A stretch of DNA of 31,834 bases from NCBI GenBank assembly GCA_003647715.1, contig QMNJ01000004.1, positions 1 to 31,834 of the forward strand, given 5' to 3'. Below are positions 1 through 9,500 of this stretch, piece by piece. The stretch is from Candidatus Coatesiibacteriota bacterium. GTDB lineage: Bacteria > RBG-13-66-14 > B26-G2. Made by a program: the position numbers and the translations under genes. Positions within the stretch are counted from its first letter, which is position 1. The number at the start of each line of letters is the position of its first letter. The notes beneath the pieces are model-generated. The model was given only the letters and a program-made list of their open reading frames with translations, had not been told where the DNA came from and did no database searches.

Positions 1-18
1 CCTATATAACCGCCTCAT
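1..18 (-). CDS. 5' end of an unidentified leftward gene, cut by the window edge
   Basis: Only six codons are visible (M-R-R-L-Y-R), so no function can be assigned. The start is supported by context. On the minus strand an AGGGAGG ribosome-binding site (31 down to 25) lies six bases before the ATG at 18-16. A promoter-like pair, TTGTTT (72-67), 17 bases, TATAAT (49-44), lies just upstream. The gene would be divergent from the DUF5683 gene at 145. The alternative is chance, since so little of the reading frame is present. Confidence 0.35.
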
Positions 19-43
19 CTACAACCTCCCTAAAATTACTGCA

Positions 44-72
44 ATTATAGTATCAACCATCCGGTTAAACAA
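44..72 (-). promoter_or_regulatory. Sigma-70-like promoter of the leftward gene
   Basis: Read on the minus strand: TTGTTT at 72-67, a 17-base spacer, and a perfect TATAAT at 49-44. The predicted start of transcription near 37 gives a leader of about 20 bases that carries the AGGGAGG ribosome-binding site of the leftward reading frame. Confidence 0.4.
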
Positions 73-106
73 CTCCATTATGGTATCTATAACATATTGC
101 CCTAAC

Positions 107-135
107 TTGACTTTTAGGGGGCGTGCAATTAAAAT
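107..135 (+). promoter_or_regulatory. Sigma-70-like promoter with the ATG almost at the transcription start
   Basis: TTGACT (107-112), a spacer of exactly 17 bases, then TAAAAT (130-135). Only nine bases separate the -10 box from the ATG at 145. The message would therefore start within a few bases of the ATG, and no ribosome-binding site precedes it. The same geometry is seen at the minus-strand gene starting at 17343. Confidence 0.55.
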
Positions 136-144
136 AACAACACC

Positions 145-771
145 ATGTGGAAACCCACATTTTTAATCCTTTTGATATTTTCTTTAATCGCTCTTATTGG
201 CTTCTCCTATTCACAAGGTGTTACCAATGTAGATGAAGACATAAACGAATCCACCGAACCTCAACCAGAAACAGCAGAAGAACTTGAGAAGATAATACTA
301 ACACCTATACCGGGCGATACGCTGATAAAAGAGGACTATTCCGCTAAAATAGAGGAGGAAGAGAAGGTCAAGAAACCCACAGGAGCTCTATTTCGCTCCC
401 TGGTCTTTCCCGGATGGGGTCAGTTCTATAATGGCAGTTGGATAAAAGGCGGCATAATACTATGCATTGAGACCTCTACATTTCTCATCGGGCTTAATAG
501 ATACAGGATTGCCAGGAGATATTACAATTTAAGCAAAAAGGCAGAGGGTGAGGAGAGGCAGAATCTTTATAACAGGTATGAGGAATTGATAAGGGAGACC
601 GAGTTCTATGGTTGGGTATTTGCCATTGAGGTCGTGTTCTCTATGCTTGACGCCTATGTTGATGCACATATGATGGACTTTGATGTATCAGACATCGGAG
701 TTGAGGGTGAAGAAAAGGGGGGAGAGATTGAAGATATGAAATTAGGTTTATTTCTTCAATTTGATTTCTGA
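145..771 (+). CDS. DUF5683-like membrane protein with signal peptide
   Basis: The 208-residue protein begins with a hydrophobic signal segment (residues 4-22), followed by an acidic, Pro/Glu-rich linker to about residue 77. The core matches what I know of the DUF5683 family: a PGWGQFYN motif at 89-96 before a hydrophobic segment (about 101-116), and a second conserved patch L-D-A-Y-V-D-A-H at 168-175. The family's function is unknown; members are small envelope proteins. The start at 145 is fixed by a promoter whose -10 box ends nine bases upstream, and there is no ribosome-binding site. manC follows 20 bases downstream and tatC overlaps that, so the three probably form an operon. The family call rests on the two motifs. 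Confidence 0.7.
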   Translation: MWKPTFLILLIFSLIALIGFSYSQGVTNVDEDINESTEPQPETAEELEKIILTPIPGDTLIKEDYSAKIEEEEKVKKPTGALFRSLVFPGWGQFYNGSWIKGGIILCIETSTFLIGLNRYRIARRYYNLSKKAEGEERQNLYNRYEELIRETEFYGWVFAIEVVFSMLDAYVDAHMMDFDVSDIGVEGEEKGGEIEDMKLGLFLQFDF

Positions 772-791
772 GATTTAAGAAGGTGGAGATT

Positions 792-1904
792 ATGAACAAC
801 TATGTATCACTGATTATGGCAGGCGGAGTTGGTAAGCGACTATGGCCACTTAGCAGAATAACGAGACCCAAGCAGTTTCTCAAATTAATCGGCGACAAAA
901 CCCTTCTGGAATATACCTATGATAGAGCATGCAGGATTTCGGGTGAGGATAGATGCTTCATTGTCGCAGGTCAAGACCTATCAGACACCATACATACTAC
1001 ACTACCTAACTTAGATGACAGAATGATAATCAAAGAACCTATGGGAAAAAACACCTTCCCCTGCATTGCACTCTCAATTGCTTATATAAAGGAAATATTT
1101 GGCGATGGTGCTTCAATTATCGCTATGCCTGCCGACCATTACATAACAGATGAGAGCGTTTTTGTGAGGTCTGGCAGGTTCTTACTTGACCTCGCTTCTG
1201 AAAGCGATTACATCTTCACCCTTGGAATACAACCTACCTCCATTCAAACTGGATATGGTCACATAATCCCCGACCTCAGAGCACCCATAGATGAAAAAAA
1301 TAAGGTTTATCCAGTAATAAAGTTTGTTGAAAAGCCCGATGAGAAGAGAATCAAAATGTTGGAGAACGAATATGAGGTTATATTCTGGAATAGCGGAATA
1401 TTCATATTCAACATAAAAACAATTCAATCAATTTTTGAGCAATTTATGCAACCAACCTGGCAAAAGATATCTAACACAATCAAAAGCAGTTATTCAATAA
1501 ATCAAAGGGAACTTAAAGCGGTATTTAAAAACCTATCAAATGATGAAGCAATCCCAATTGACTATGTAATGGAGAAGGCAAGGAATATGGCAGTGATGAG
1601 GGCTGATTTTGGCTGGAATGATGTTGGCTCCTTTGAATCATTTCTCAAGATTTATCCGCATTTGATAGATAAAGATAACAACCTGAAGTCGGGATATGCA
1701 GTCACTATAAATACTAGAAATACTACTATTATCAATAAGGGTGTTCCAGCGGTGGTGTATGGTGTGGATAATATCCTGATTGTAACAACTGATGATGTGG
1801 TTCTGGTTATGCCTAGGAGCGAGAGCCAGAAAATAAAGGATGTTCTCAACATACTTCAGAAAAAAGGTTCGGAGGGTGAGGATTGGATAAAAAAGTTGAT
1901 GTAG
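792..1904 (+). CDS. manC: Mannose-1-phosphate guanylyltransferase (GDP-mannose pyrophosphorylase)
   Basis: It would make GDP-mannose from mannose 1-phosphate and GTP in the cytoplasm, supplying mannose-derived sugars for surface polysaccharide. The nucleotidyltransferase signature GGVGKRLWPLSR followed by RPKQFL is at residues 11-30. MPADHYI, KFVEKPDE and FWNSGIFIF follow in the family order. At about 370 residues it is the short type, without the C-terminal phosphomannose-isomerase cupin of bifunctional enzymes. I place the start at ATG 792, behind AAGGTGGAG (780-788). An in-frame GTG at 783 would have no ribosome-binding site. It sits between the DUF5683 gene and tatC, whose start codon lies inside the last codons of this gene. 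Two pyrophosphate-sugar classes look similar, but RPKQF and FWNSG favour mannose. Confidence 0.88.
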   Translation: MNNYVSLIMAGGVGKRLWPLSRITRPKQFLKLIGDKTLLEYTYDRACRISGEDRCFIVAGQDLSDTIHTTLPNLDDRMIIKEPMGKNTFPCIALSIAYIKEIFGDGASIIAMPADHYITDESVFVRSGRFLLDLASESDYIFTLGIQPTSIQTGYGHIIPDLRAPIDEKNKVYPVIKFVEKPDEKRIKMLENEYEVIFWNSGIFIFNIKTIQSIFEQFMQPTWQKISNTIKSSYSINQRELKAVFKNLSNDEAIPIDYVMEKARNMAVMRADFGWNDVGSFESFLKIYPHLIDKDNNLKSGYAVTINTRNTTIINKGVPAVVYGVDNILIVTTDDVVLVMPRSESQKIKDVLNILQKKGSEGEDWIKKLM

Positions 1905-2635
1905 AAAACACACAACCCGAAAACAACACCCAACCAGAGAAGAAGATGACCTTTCTTGACCACCTTGAGGAGCTGAGGATGCGCCTTATCAGGATTGCCA
2001 TCGTCATAGCGATTGGTATGGCTATAAGTTATATAAAAATAGACCTGCTCCTCAAAATCCTGCTTAAGCCCGCATGTGGGTTACTCATATACATCTCTCC
2101 TGTGGAGGCATTCGTTGTGCAATTGAAGGTTGCTCTCGTATCAGGTTTAATTATCACCCTCCCTTACACCTCGTTTGAAATATGGGGCTTTATCTCACCT
2201 GCACTTTACAGAAAAGAGAAGAGGTTTGCGATACCCTTTGTGGTCTCATTCATCACTCTTTTCGCAATCGGTGTATTCTTCGCATATCTGCTTCTGCCCT
2301 ATGCTATGAAGTTCTTCCGCTCGTTTGAAGGCGAGACGCTCAAAGCAACTTGGACCATAAGCAAATATATGGACTTTTTAATTAAGATGTTCCTGGGCTT
2401 CGGTCTGGTATTTGAAACGCCAATAATCGTATTCTTCCTTGCACGAATGGGCGTCCTTTCACCACAGACGATGATTTCTAAGTGGAAATACTTTGTGATT
2501 AGTATATTTATAGTTGCAGCATTCGTAACACCGGGTCCCGATATATTCAGCCAACTGGTTCTCGCATTGCCTTTAACACTTCTATACCTGTTGAGTATAC
2601 TCATTGCTAAAATTGCATATAAAGAACAGGAATAA
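1883..2635 (+). CDS. tatC: Sec-independent (twin-arginine) protein translocase subunit TatC
   Basis: TatC is the multi-spanning membrane receptor for folded proteins bearing twin-arginine signals. The family hallmark F-L-D-H-L-E-E-L-R-x-R-L lies at residues 24-34. Six hydrophobic segments follow, with the conserved F-E pair in GLVFETPI and the late TPGPDIFSQL motif. Length (250) is normal. The start is TTG at 1883, six bases after GGAGGG (1871-1876), inside the last 22 bases of manC, so translation is probably coupled. The N-terminus carries a short Asn/Gln/Pro-rich tail ahead of the core. No tatA or tatB lies in the window. The next gene begins 79 bases downstream behind its own promoter, so this likely ends the first operon. 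Confidence 0.95.
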   Translation: MDKKVDVENTQPENNTQPEKKMTFLDHLEELRMRLIRIAIVIAIGMAISYIKIDLLLKILLKPACGLLIYISPVEAFVVQLKVALVSGLIITLPYTSFEIWGFISPALYRKEKRFAIPFVVSFITLFAIGVFFAYLLLPYAMKFFRSFEGETLKATWTISKYMDFLIKMFLGFGLVFETPIIVFFLARMGVLSPQTMISKWKYFVISIFIVAAFVTPGPDIFSQLVLALPLTLLYLLSILIAKIAYKEQE

Positions 2636-2651
2636 TTAACTTACCAAAATG

Positions 2652-2680
2652 ATGACAGAATGCCTTAATTAAGTTATAAT
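2652..2680 (+). promoter_or_regulatory. Sigma-70-like promoter of the TPR/transglutaminase operon
   Basis: ATGACA (2652-2657, one mismatch to consensus), a 17-base spacer and a perfect TATAAT (2675-2680). The ATG at 2715 follows 34 bases later without a clear ribosome-binding site. An imperfect inverted repeat, TAACTTA (2637-2643) and TAAGTTA (2670-2676), brackets the promoter and could be an operator, but is short enough to be chance. Confidence 0.55.
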
Positions 2681-2714
2681 CATCCGAAGACCTGCCTTTA
2701 TTTTATTTGTAATT

Positions 2715-5700
2715 ATGATTAGGAATTTATCAGTTCTCATTGTGTTATTTCTGATAACCTGCACAATGGCTCTGGTGCCCATAAGGGATGTTCAGACCCT
2801 ATCTGAACTATCAACCACCTCTGAGGACCCTACCTTGTTTACTGAGTTTGGTTGGGCTCTCCTGTTCAATAACCAGCCTGAAAGGGCATCGGTCACCTTC
2901 AACCTCGCTTTAAGAAAAGAACCGAGAAATCCGGATGCACTGGAGGGGCTATTCCTTTCTGAAAAAATGACTGGTGACTATAAAAACGCCACCTCAGCAC
3001 TATCACAATTCATCAGATTCCATCCCGACGACCCCCGCTCGGAAGTGTATTTACCGGTTCTATTCACCATGCTTGAAGATGTATCTAAGAGAAGCGATAT
3101 ACTTGGACTTCTCAACTATATTATTAATAAAACGGATGCAAGTCCCTTTATGAAAGACCTATGTCTGAAATATCAGATATTGGCATTTTTAGATATGAAT
3201 AGAACCCGTGAGGCGTCTGAAATAGTCACGAGAATGGGATATATAAAACAGTGGTGGATGATTGGACCTTTTGATAATGAAGGAAAGACCGGGCATAATG
3301 CTGTTTATCCGCCCGAGACAGAGATAGAATTTGACGCTGTGTATAAGGGTAAGAATTTTGATGCTACATGGCGTCTTATGCCATTTGAATCACCTTACGG
3401 TAAAATATACCTCAAGCGGATGTTCTACCCCTTCCAGAATACCTGTGCTTATCTCGCCTGTGCCGTTTACTCCCCAACCACCAGAACGGTCGCACTCAAG
3501 GTCGGTTCTTCAGGAGCTGTTAAAGCATTCCTTAATGGTTCTTTAGTCATTGAAAATGATTCCTACAGGGTTTTCTCCTATGACCAGGAAATTGCCCCGT
3601 GTGTTCTCAAGTCCGGCTGGAACCTTCTCCTCCTTAAAATATGCAATGTAGATGGAGAATGGACTGCTTCAGCGAGATTCACAGAACTGAATGGAAGTGC
3701 AATAGATGATTTAAGGATATCTACCTCTCAAAAAGATATTATCACCGCATCAGCACAAACGCCTTCTGAACCCTCTTCCTATGAAGCAGGTCAGATTGAA
3801 AGGGGTTGCATTGATGAATTTACCATAAGAGCCCTCAACACCAAATTTGACCCCCTGCCCTACCTGTATCTTGGTTTACTTGAAAGCCAGTATCATTACC
3901 ATGATAGTGAAATAGAGAGAGAATCTCAGATCTACGAGCAAATAACTGATATTATGCCTGACTGGTGTTATGGTTATTTCCTTACTGGCACCACAAACCC
4001 CGGAGGCAACACAGCAAGAGACCTCTACGAAACCTCTATAAAACTGTGTCCCGGGCTTGCGGAGGGATGGATGGAGTTAGGCAGATTGTTTTACAACGCT
4101 GGAAGGAAGGAAAAAGCGGTCAACGCATTTCAGAAAGCCCTATCAATAAATCCCGACTATATTGAACCGAGACAGTATATAGCAAAGATGTCATACGAAA
4201 ATAACTGGTATCCAATCGCTGAGACGGAGGTCAGAAAACTCCTCTTGCTAAACAAAGATTATATATTTGCCTACTATGACCTTGGAAGATTATCCGAGCA
4301 TATTGGTGACGACCGAGAAGCGATAGAAAATTACTTGATGGTGCTTGGTATTGAAGCAAACTCATACTATGCTATTAGTTCTCTCGTAGAGAGATATAAA
4401 TTCATTGGCGAAGTTGACAATGCTATAGAGTTACTCAAAGATTATACTGAAAGATACCCATATCATATCACTTTTAAAAAAGACCTGCTTGACCTTTATA
4501 TTGATACAGAGAGATACAACGAAGCAGAGAAGACCGCAGACGAGATTCTTGAAATAAATCCTCGGGACTTTGAGGCCTTGAGCTGGAAGGGAATAGCATT
4601 GCATCATCTTGGTTACAAAGAGAAAGCAATAGAAAGTTTTGAACTCGCAATCAAGTATAAACAGAACTATCCATGGTTAACCAGTTATATGAACATACTG
4701 AAACCGGGTGATAAGCCGTATTATGAGCCATATCGTATGGAAATGGAAGATGTCGCAGACAAGGTAGCATCCTATCTCATTAACCTTGCCGATGAGCAGG
4801 CAATCTACTTGCTTGACCAGGAGATTAGAAAGGTCTATCCTAATGGAACATCCAGTTATACAGTTCATAAGATAGTCCAGATTAACACTGAGGATGCTAT
4901 GCAGAAGTTCGCAAGCATGGAGATATACTATATTCCGGAGAGAGAGAATGTGAAGATACTAACTGCCACGGTGATACTCCCCGATGGAGAAAGGGTAGAA
5001 GCAACTGACATCCATGATTATTCGGTTTCAAGCGAGAGTGCCCGACTCTACTATGACTATGTAAGCAGAGTTGTGAGTTTTCCCGCATTGGAACCTGGTG
5101 CCATAATTGACTTTGAATACACCGTGGAGCAAACAGGTGAGAACATATTCGCAGATTATTTCTGGGAACAATTTTTCTTCGGTAATTATGAAACAACAAT
5201 TATTTCTGAATATGTCCTCATCACCCCTGAGAATATAAAATTGAATATCAGCAATCCACCTGATATTGATGTTGAGGTTCTACCTGGTAAGGACTACATT
5301 ACTCACATATTTAGAAAAAACAATATTGACGGAATTTTGAATGAACCAAGAATGCCACCACTAGCAGAGATACTCAACACGGTAAAGGTAACTACATTTG
5401 AGTCCTGGGATGAGGTTGGTAGATGGTATTGGAATCTATCTAAAGACCAGATGGTAACTGATGCACAGATAAAGCGAAAGGTCTATGAACTAACACACAA
5501 TAAAGAAACCATTGAGGAGAAGGTTGAGAGTATCTATAACTTCATCACCAAAGAGATACGGTATGTTGGGCTTGAGTTTGGAATAGGTGGCTACAAGCCG
5601 AGAAAAGCAACCAGAACCTTCTCAACTCACTATGGTGATTGTAAGGATAAAGGGGTTCTGTTCATGACCATGCTCAAAGAGATAGGTGTTGAAAGCGATA

Positions 5701-6575
5701 TGGTTCTGATAAGGTCAAGGTCAAAAGGTATAATTGACTATGACCTACCATTACTTGGAGTGTTCAATCACTTTATAACTCTTGTTCACCTTCCTGATAA
5801 AGATATGTTCATTGACTGCACTCCGGAATTCCACAACTATACTGAGTTGCCATTTGAGGACCAGGGTATAGATGCCTTCGTCGTTGGAGAGTGGGGTTCA
5901 AAGTTTATAACCACACCGCTCAAAACACCTGAAGATAATTTTATTGACATATCTATGGAGATATGGCTATCAGAAGACGGGAGTGCGAAAGCGAAGAGAA
6001 CCATATCCTATGGCGATAAGGATAGCCCAGCTCAGAGAAAACGATATTTAAACCCGGCGCAGAGAAAGCGACTCCTCAATGAATACTGGAATTCTCTCTA
6101 TCCTCATAGCAGTGTAAGTAACCTTGAATTCAGGGGTATAGATAATAAGAAGGAAGGTGTTGAAATATCGTATAACATTTACTTTGCTAACTTTGCCACC
6201 GCACAAAACAATATCTGGTGTCTTCCAACCCGCATCCCAACCGACGACCTGGTCCAGAGATTTACCTCCAGGTCTATGCGTGTATATCCCCTGCTGGTGG
6301 AGGAGCCATTCACCATAAGAAGCACAATTGTATACCACCTACCTGATTCAGCCATATTAGAAGAGGATATGCCTATTAGTATTGAGATGAACAGTAGATT
6401 CGGGAATATGAAGGCAAGTTATGAACAGAGTAATAAAACACTAACCGCAAATGTCAATATAAGCATTGAAGTCACCAGGGTGATGCCGGAGGATTACTGC
6501 GCCTTTAGGGGATTCCTCAATGAAATAGATATGAGGGAGAGAGAATATTTTACAATAAAATTATTACAGAGATAG
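2715..6575 (+). CDS. Exported TPR / DUF3857 / transglutaminase-fold protein, catalytically intact
   Basis: A 1286-residue protein with a signal peptide (about 1-20), so probably periplasmic or surface-exposed. In order: TPR-like helices (about 36-150); a beta-sandwich resembling ligand-binding jelly rolls (about 180-325), opening with W-W-M-I-G-P-F-D-N; four or more TPRs (about 445-660); a DUF3857 domain (about 690-880); a transglutaminase-like domain (about 905-1060); and a C-terminal beta-rich tail. The transglutaminase triad is visible as Cys976 in GDCKDK, His1019 in FNHF and Asp1034 in FIDCTP. Such domains in bacteria are peptidases or cross-linking enzymes; the substrate here is unknown. 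A paralog follows two bases after the stop. The pair leads into a sugar phosphotransferase gene, hinting at a role in envelope or polysaccharide assembly. Confidence 0.85.
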   Translation: MIRNLSVLIVLFLITCTMALVPIRDVQTLSELSTTSEDPTLFTEFGWALLFNNQPERASVTFNLALRKEPRNPDALEGLFLSEKMTGDYKNATSALSQFIRFHPDDPRSEVYLPVLFTMLEDVSKRSDILGLLNYIINKTDASPFMKDLCLKYQILAFLDMNRTREASEIVTRMGYIKQWWMIGPFDNEGKTGHNAVYPPETEIEFDAVYKGKNFDATWRLMPFESPYGKIYLKRMFYPFQNTCAYLACAVYSPTTRTVALKVGSSGAVKAFLNGSLVIENDSYRVFSYDQEIAPCVLKSGWNLLLLKICNVDGEWTASARFTELNGSAIDDLRISTSQKDIITASAQTPSEPSSYEAGQIERGCIDEFTIRALNTKFDPLPYLYLGLLESQYHYHDSEIERESQIYEQITDIMPDWCYGYFLTGTTNPGGNTARDLYETSIKLCPGLAEGWMELGRLFYNAGRKEKAVNAFQKALSINPDYIEPRQYIAKMSYENNWYPIAETEVRKLLLLNKDYIFAYYDLGRLSEHIGDDREAIENYLMVLGIEANSYYAISSLVERYKFIGEVDNAIELLKDYTERYPYHITFKKDLLDLYIDTERYNEAEKTADEILEINPRDFEALSWKGIALHHLGYKEKAIESFELAIKYKQNYPWLTSYMNILKPGDKPYYEPYRMEMEDVADKVASYLINLADEQAIYLLDQEIRKVYPNGTSSYTVHKIVQINTEDAMQKFASMEIYYIPERENVKILTATVILPDGERVEATDIHDYSVSSESARLYYDYVSRVVSFPALEPGAIIDFEYTVEQTGENIFADYFWEQFFFGNYETTIISEYVLITPENIKLNISNPPDIDVEVLPGKDYITHIFRKNNIDGILNEPRMPPLAEILNTVKVTTFESWDEVGRWYWNLSKDQMVTDAQIKRKVYELTHNKETIEEKVESIYNFITKEIRYVGLEFGIGGYKPRKATRTFSTHYGDCKDKGVLFMTMLKEIGVESDMVLIRSRSKGIIDYDLPLLGVFNHFITLVHLPDKDMFIDCTPEFHNYTELPFEDQGIDAFVVGEWGSKFITTPLKTPEDNFIDISMEIWLSEDGSAKAKRTISYGDKDSPAQRKRYLNPAQRKRLLNEYWNSLYPHSSVSNLEFRGIDNKKEGVEISYNIYFANFATAQNNIWCLPTRIPTDDLVQRFTSRSMRVYPLLVEEPFTIRSTIVYHLPDSAILEEDMPISIEMNSRFGNMKASYEQSNKTLTANVNISIEVTRVMPEDYCAFRGFLNEIDMREREYFTIKLLQR

Positions 6576-6577
6576 AT

Positions 6578-9500
6578 ATGAGAATAGTCATAATATCGCT
6601 TTCTGCTCTTATACTTCTCACCTCTCTTTCCAGTGGTGTTGAGTATAAAGTTATAACCAACGGAGAAGAGATATACTTATCTAACCCCGATTTAGACCTG
6701 CTCAAAGCAGACGACCTGACCGCTCTTGGCTGGTATTATCACTTTTCCCTCGGTGATAACGAGAGAGCAAAGACCCTGTTTGTAAACTCTCTTCATAGGA
6801 ATCCCGCGGACACAGATGCTCTGGAGGGTCTTTTCATCATAGAATTCTTGATGGGGAATATGAATGATGCCTTTGATTATCTCATTGAACTGAATAACAA
6901 TGATATTAATGCACCCAGGGCATTATCTTACTTATCTCATCTTAACCTATTTGAAGATACAACCAAAAGGTATGAAGAAATTCACCACATCCTCAAAGCC
7001 AACCCACCCTATATCAACAAGAATTATTGCCACCATCTTAGATATGAATACCTTAACCTTGATATATTTTTCAAACTTGGCGACAGTCCACTGTATCACA
7101 GCATAGACGATATAAAAAATAACACCTGCTTTTTAAGCGAATGGAAAGTCACCGGTCCATTCCTGTTATACGGCAAAACAGATTTCAATTATAAATTCCC
7201 TCCTGAGAGGAAACTATCAAAAGACAAATATAAATGGAACCGAAATATCTATACCTGGGAAGACACCAGTCCAGATGTAGAGGGATATATATTCATTGAA
7301 GACCTGCTCCAGTCAGGCGAAGGGTGTGCATACGCAAAATGCGAATTAGATGCAACTCAAGGCGATTATTATCTCGTGATAGAGAGTGAGCAACCTATAA
7401 AGTTGTGGATAAACGAGCAGATTATATATGACCGAAACACCTTTATCAAGCCAGGTTCAGTGAAGAAATCATTTAGAATCAAATTAAAGGATGGAAAAAA
7501 TACCGTGCTCTTAAAGACGGTCAGGAACTCAGGTGCATATGAAATACAGGATGGGGGATGGAGGTTTAGAGCCCAATTATTTACTACTAATGACTTTGAA
7601 CAGAGAGAAGGGGACAATCTATCATTCGGCGAGGACTGGTATTGGATTGATAATGAACCCTTCACAAACTTATATCATGCGCTTCTTGAAATCTATGATG
7701 GCAATGAATGCAACGCCATAGACCTGTTAGAAAGGTTGGTTGACGAATACCCTGAATACCCATTCTTCAGAATAATATTAATCTATGCTCTCATAAAGTC
7801 AGGTGAGGACTGGCAGATTAAGATGGCAAGAAACGAACTTGGAACTGTCATAACCCAGATGCCCGACTGCTTACTCGCCAAAGAAGAACTCGCTGTTTAC
7901 TATCAGGTGGAGGATAAGTTCAATAAATCGCTAGATGCTTATACCTCTGTTATTGAAGAAAACCCATCATATCTCAGCGCACACTTAGGGCTGGCAGACC
8001 TGTATCTAAACCAGGGATACGAGAAGGAGTTCTTTAACAAGATTGAGTATATAAAAGAGAATTATCACGACAACGCCAGAGCCCTGGCAAGTTTAATAGA
8101 ATACTACATTGATAAAGAGAACTATAAGACGACCAATTTGCTCATCAGGGATTATCTTTCTAACAGACCATACGATTGGGCTTACTGGGAGGGGCTGGCT
8201 AAATATCAGGAAAGCGCCGGCGACTTGAATGGTGCAATAAGAACCTATACCTATATATCACAGATGCTACCAATGAGAACAAAACCATATCTTGAACTTG
8301 CCCGCCTGTATCAGAGAACCGGTCATGAGAAAAATGCACTGAGATTATATGACGAGATAATCAATAGATTTCCAAGGTGTTCAAAGGCATACCTGATGAA
8401 GGGGCTTCTCTTAGAAAGACAGGGGGAAAATGGGATTAACCTGATAAGAACCTCACTAAAGATGAATCCCTCCGACTACTGGACCAGAGATTACCTCCGG
8501 ATTATCGGTGGGCTCGAGGGCGAGAGAACACCCTATGATATCAGCTTTGAAAGTGATGATATCAATAGGGTTGAACAACATGAGTTCCCACAGGCGGACT
8601 CGGTTATGCTATTTAACCAGATGATACTTGAATTAAACGATGACTATACCTTCACAGAGACCATACATAACCTCATCCAGATATTAAACTACAAGGGCAG
8701 AGAGAGGTGGGGCGAGATAACCATACCAGGTGGAAAAATGACCGACATCATTGAGGCGAGAACATTCATGCCCGATGGTCGTATCCTTGAAGCAATATCA
8801 ATAAAAAACATAAATAACAATTATGTGATTTCAATGGAGGGATTGGTTGAGGGTTCAGTGATTGAAATAAAATACAGGTTGAAGGTTGACAAGCGAATGA
8901 TAGATGACCTTAACTGCTTTTTTTCGCCCACCTTTACCTTTGCGGATATCAACATGCCGTATATCAAATCACAGTTCGTCGTCTCTGTCCCCAGATGGAT
9001 GGACATATACTTCCCCAGAGAGAGATTCAGAGGGAAGAGAGATAGAATCAGAAAGGATGACCGTATAATATACCTCTTTGAGATGACCAATGTTGAAGGG
9101 ATTATCCCCGAATCTATGATGCCCCCTCTGACTGAGGTGGCACCCCTCGTTTACTCTACCACCCTTAAAGGCATAGACGAACTCTCCCTGTGGTATATTG
9201 GCGAGATGTGGGGTAAGACCTATCTTGACTACAGGTCACGGTCTTTTACCCATCAACTAGTAAGTGATTGTGAGAACGACTTGGAGAAAGCAAAGAGAAT
9301 ATACTACTGGGTGATGAAATCTATAAAAGGATTCTCCGGGAATATCTATTACCCCTTGAATGCATCATCAACTATGTATGAGAAGACAGGTAGAGCAATT
9401 GACAGGGCGATACTTCTAATCGGTATGCTGAGAGAAGTGGGAATTGATGCACACCTGGCACTGGTGAATACAATTTACACTGAAGACGAGATGTGGAATC

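Noticed and set aside
19..78. A 19-codon minus-strand frame ending just before the leftward gene
   Set aside because: It overlaps the promoter of that gene, has no ribosome-binding site of its own and no recognisable feature.
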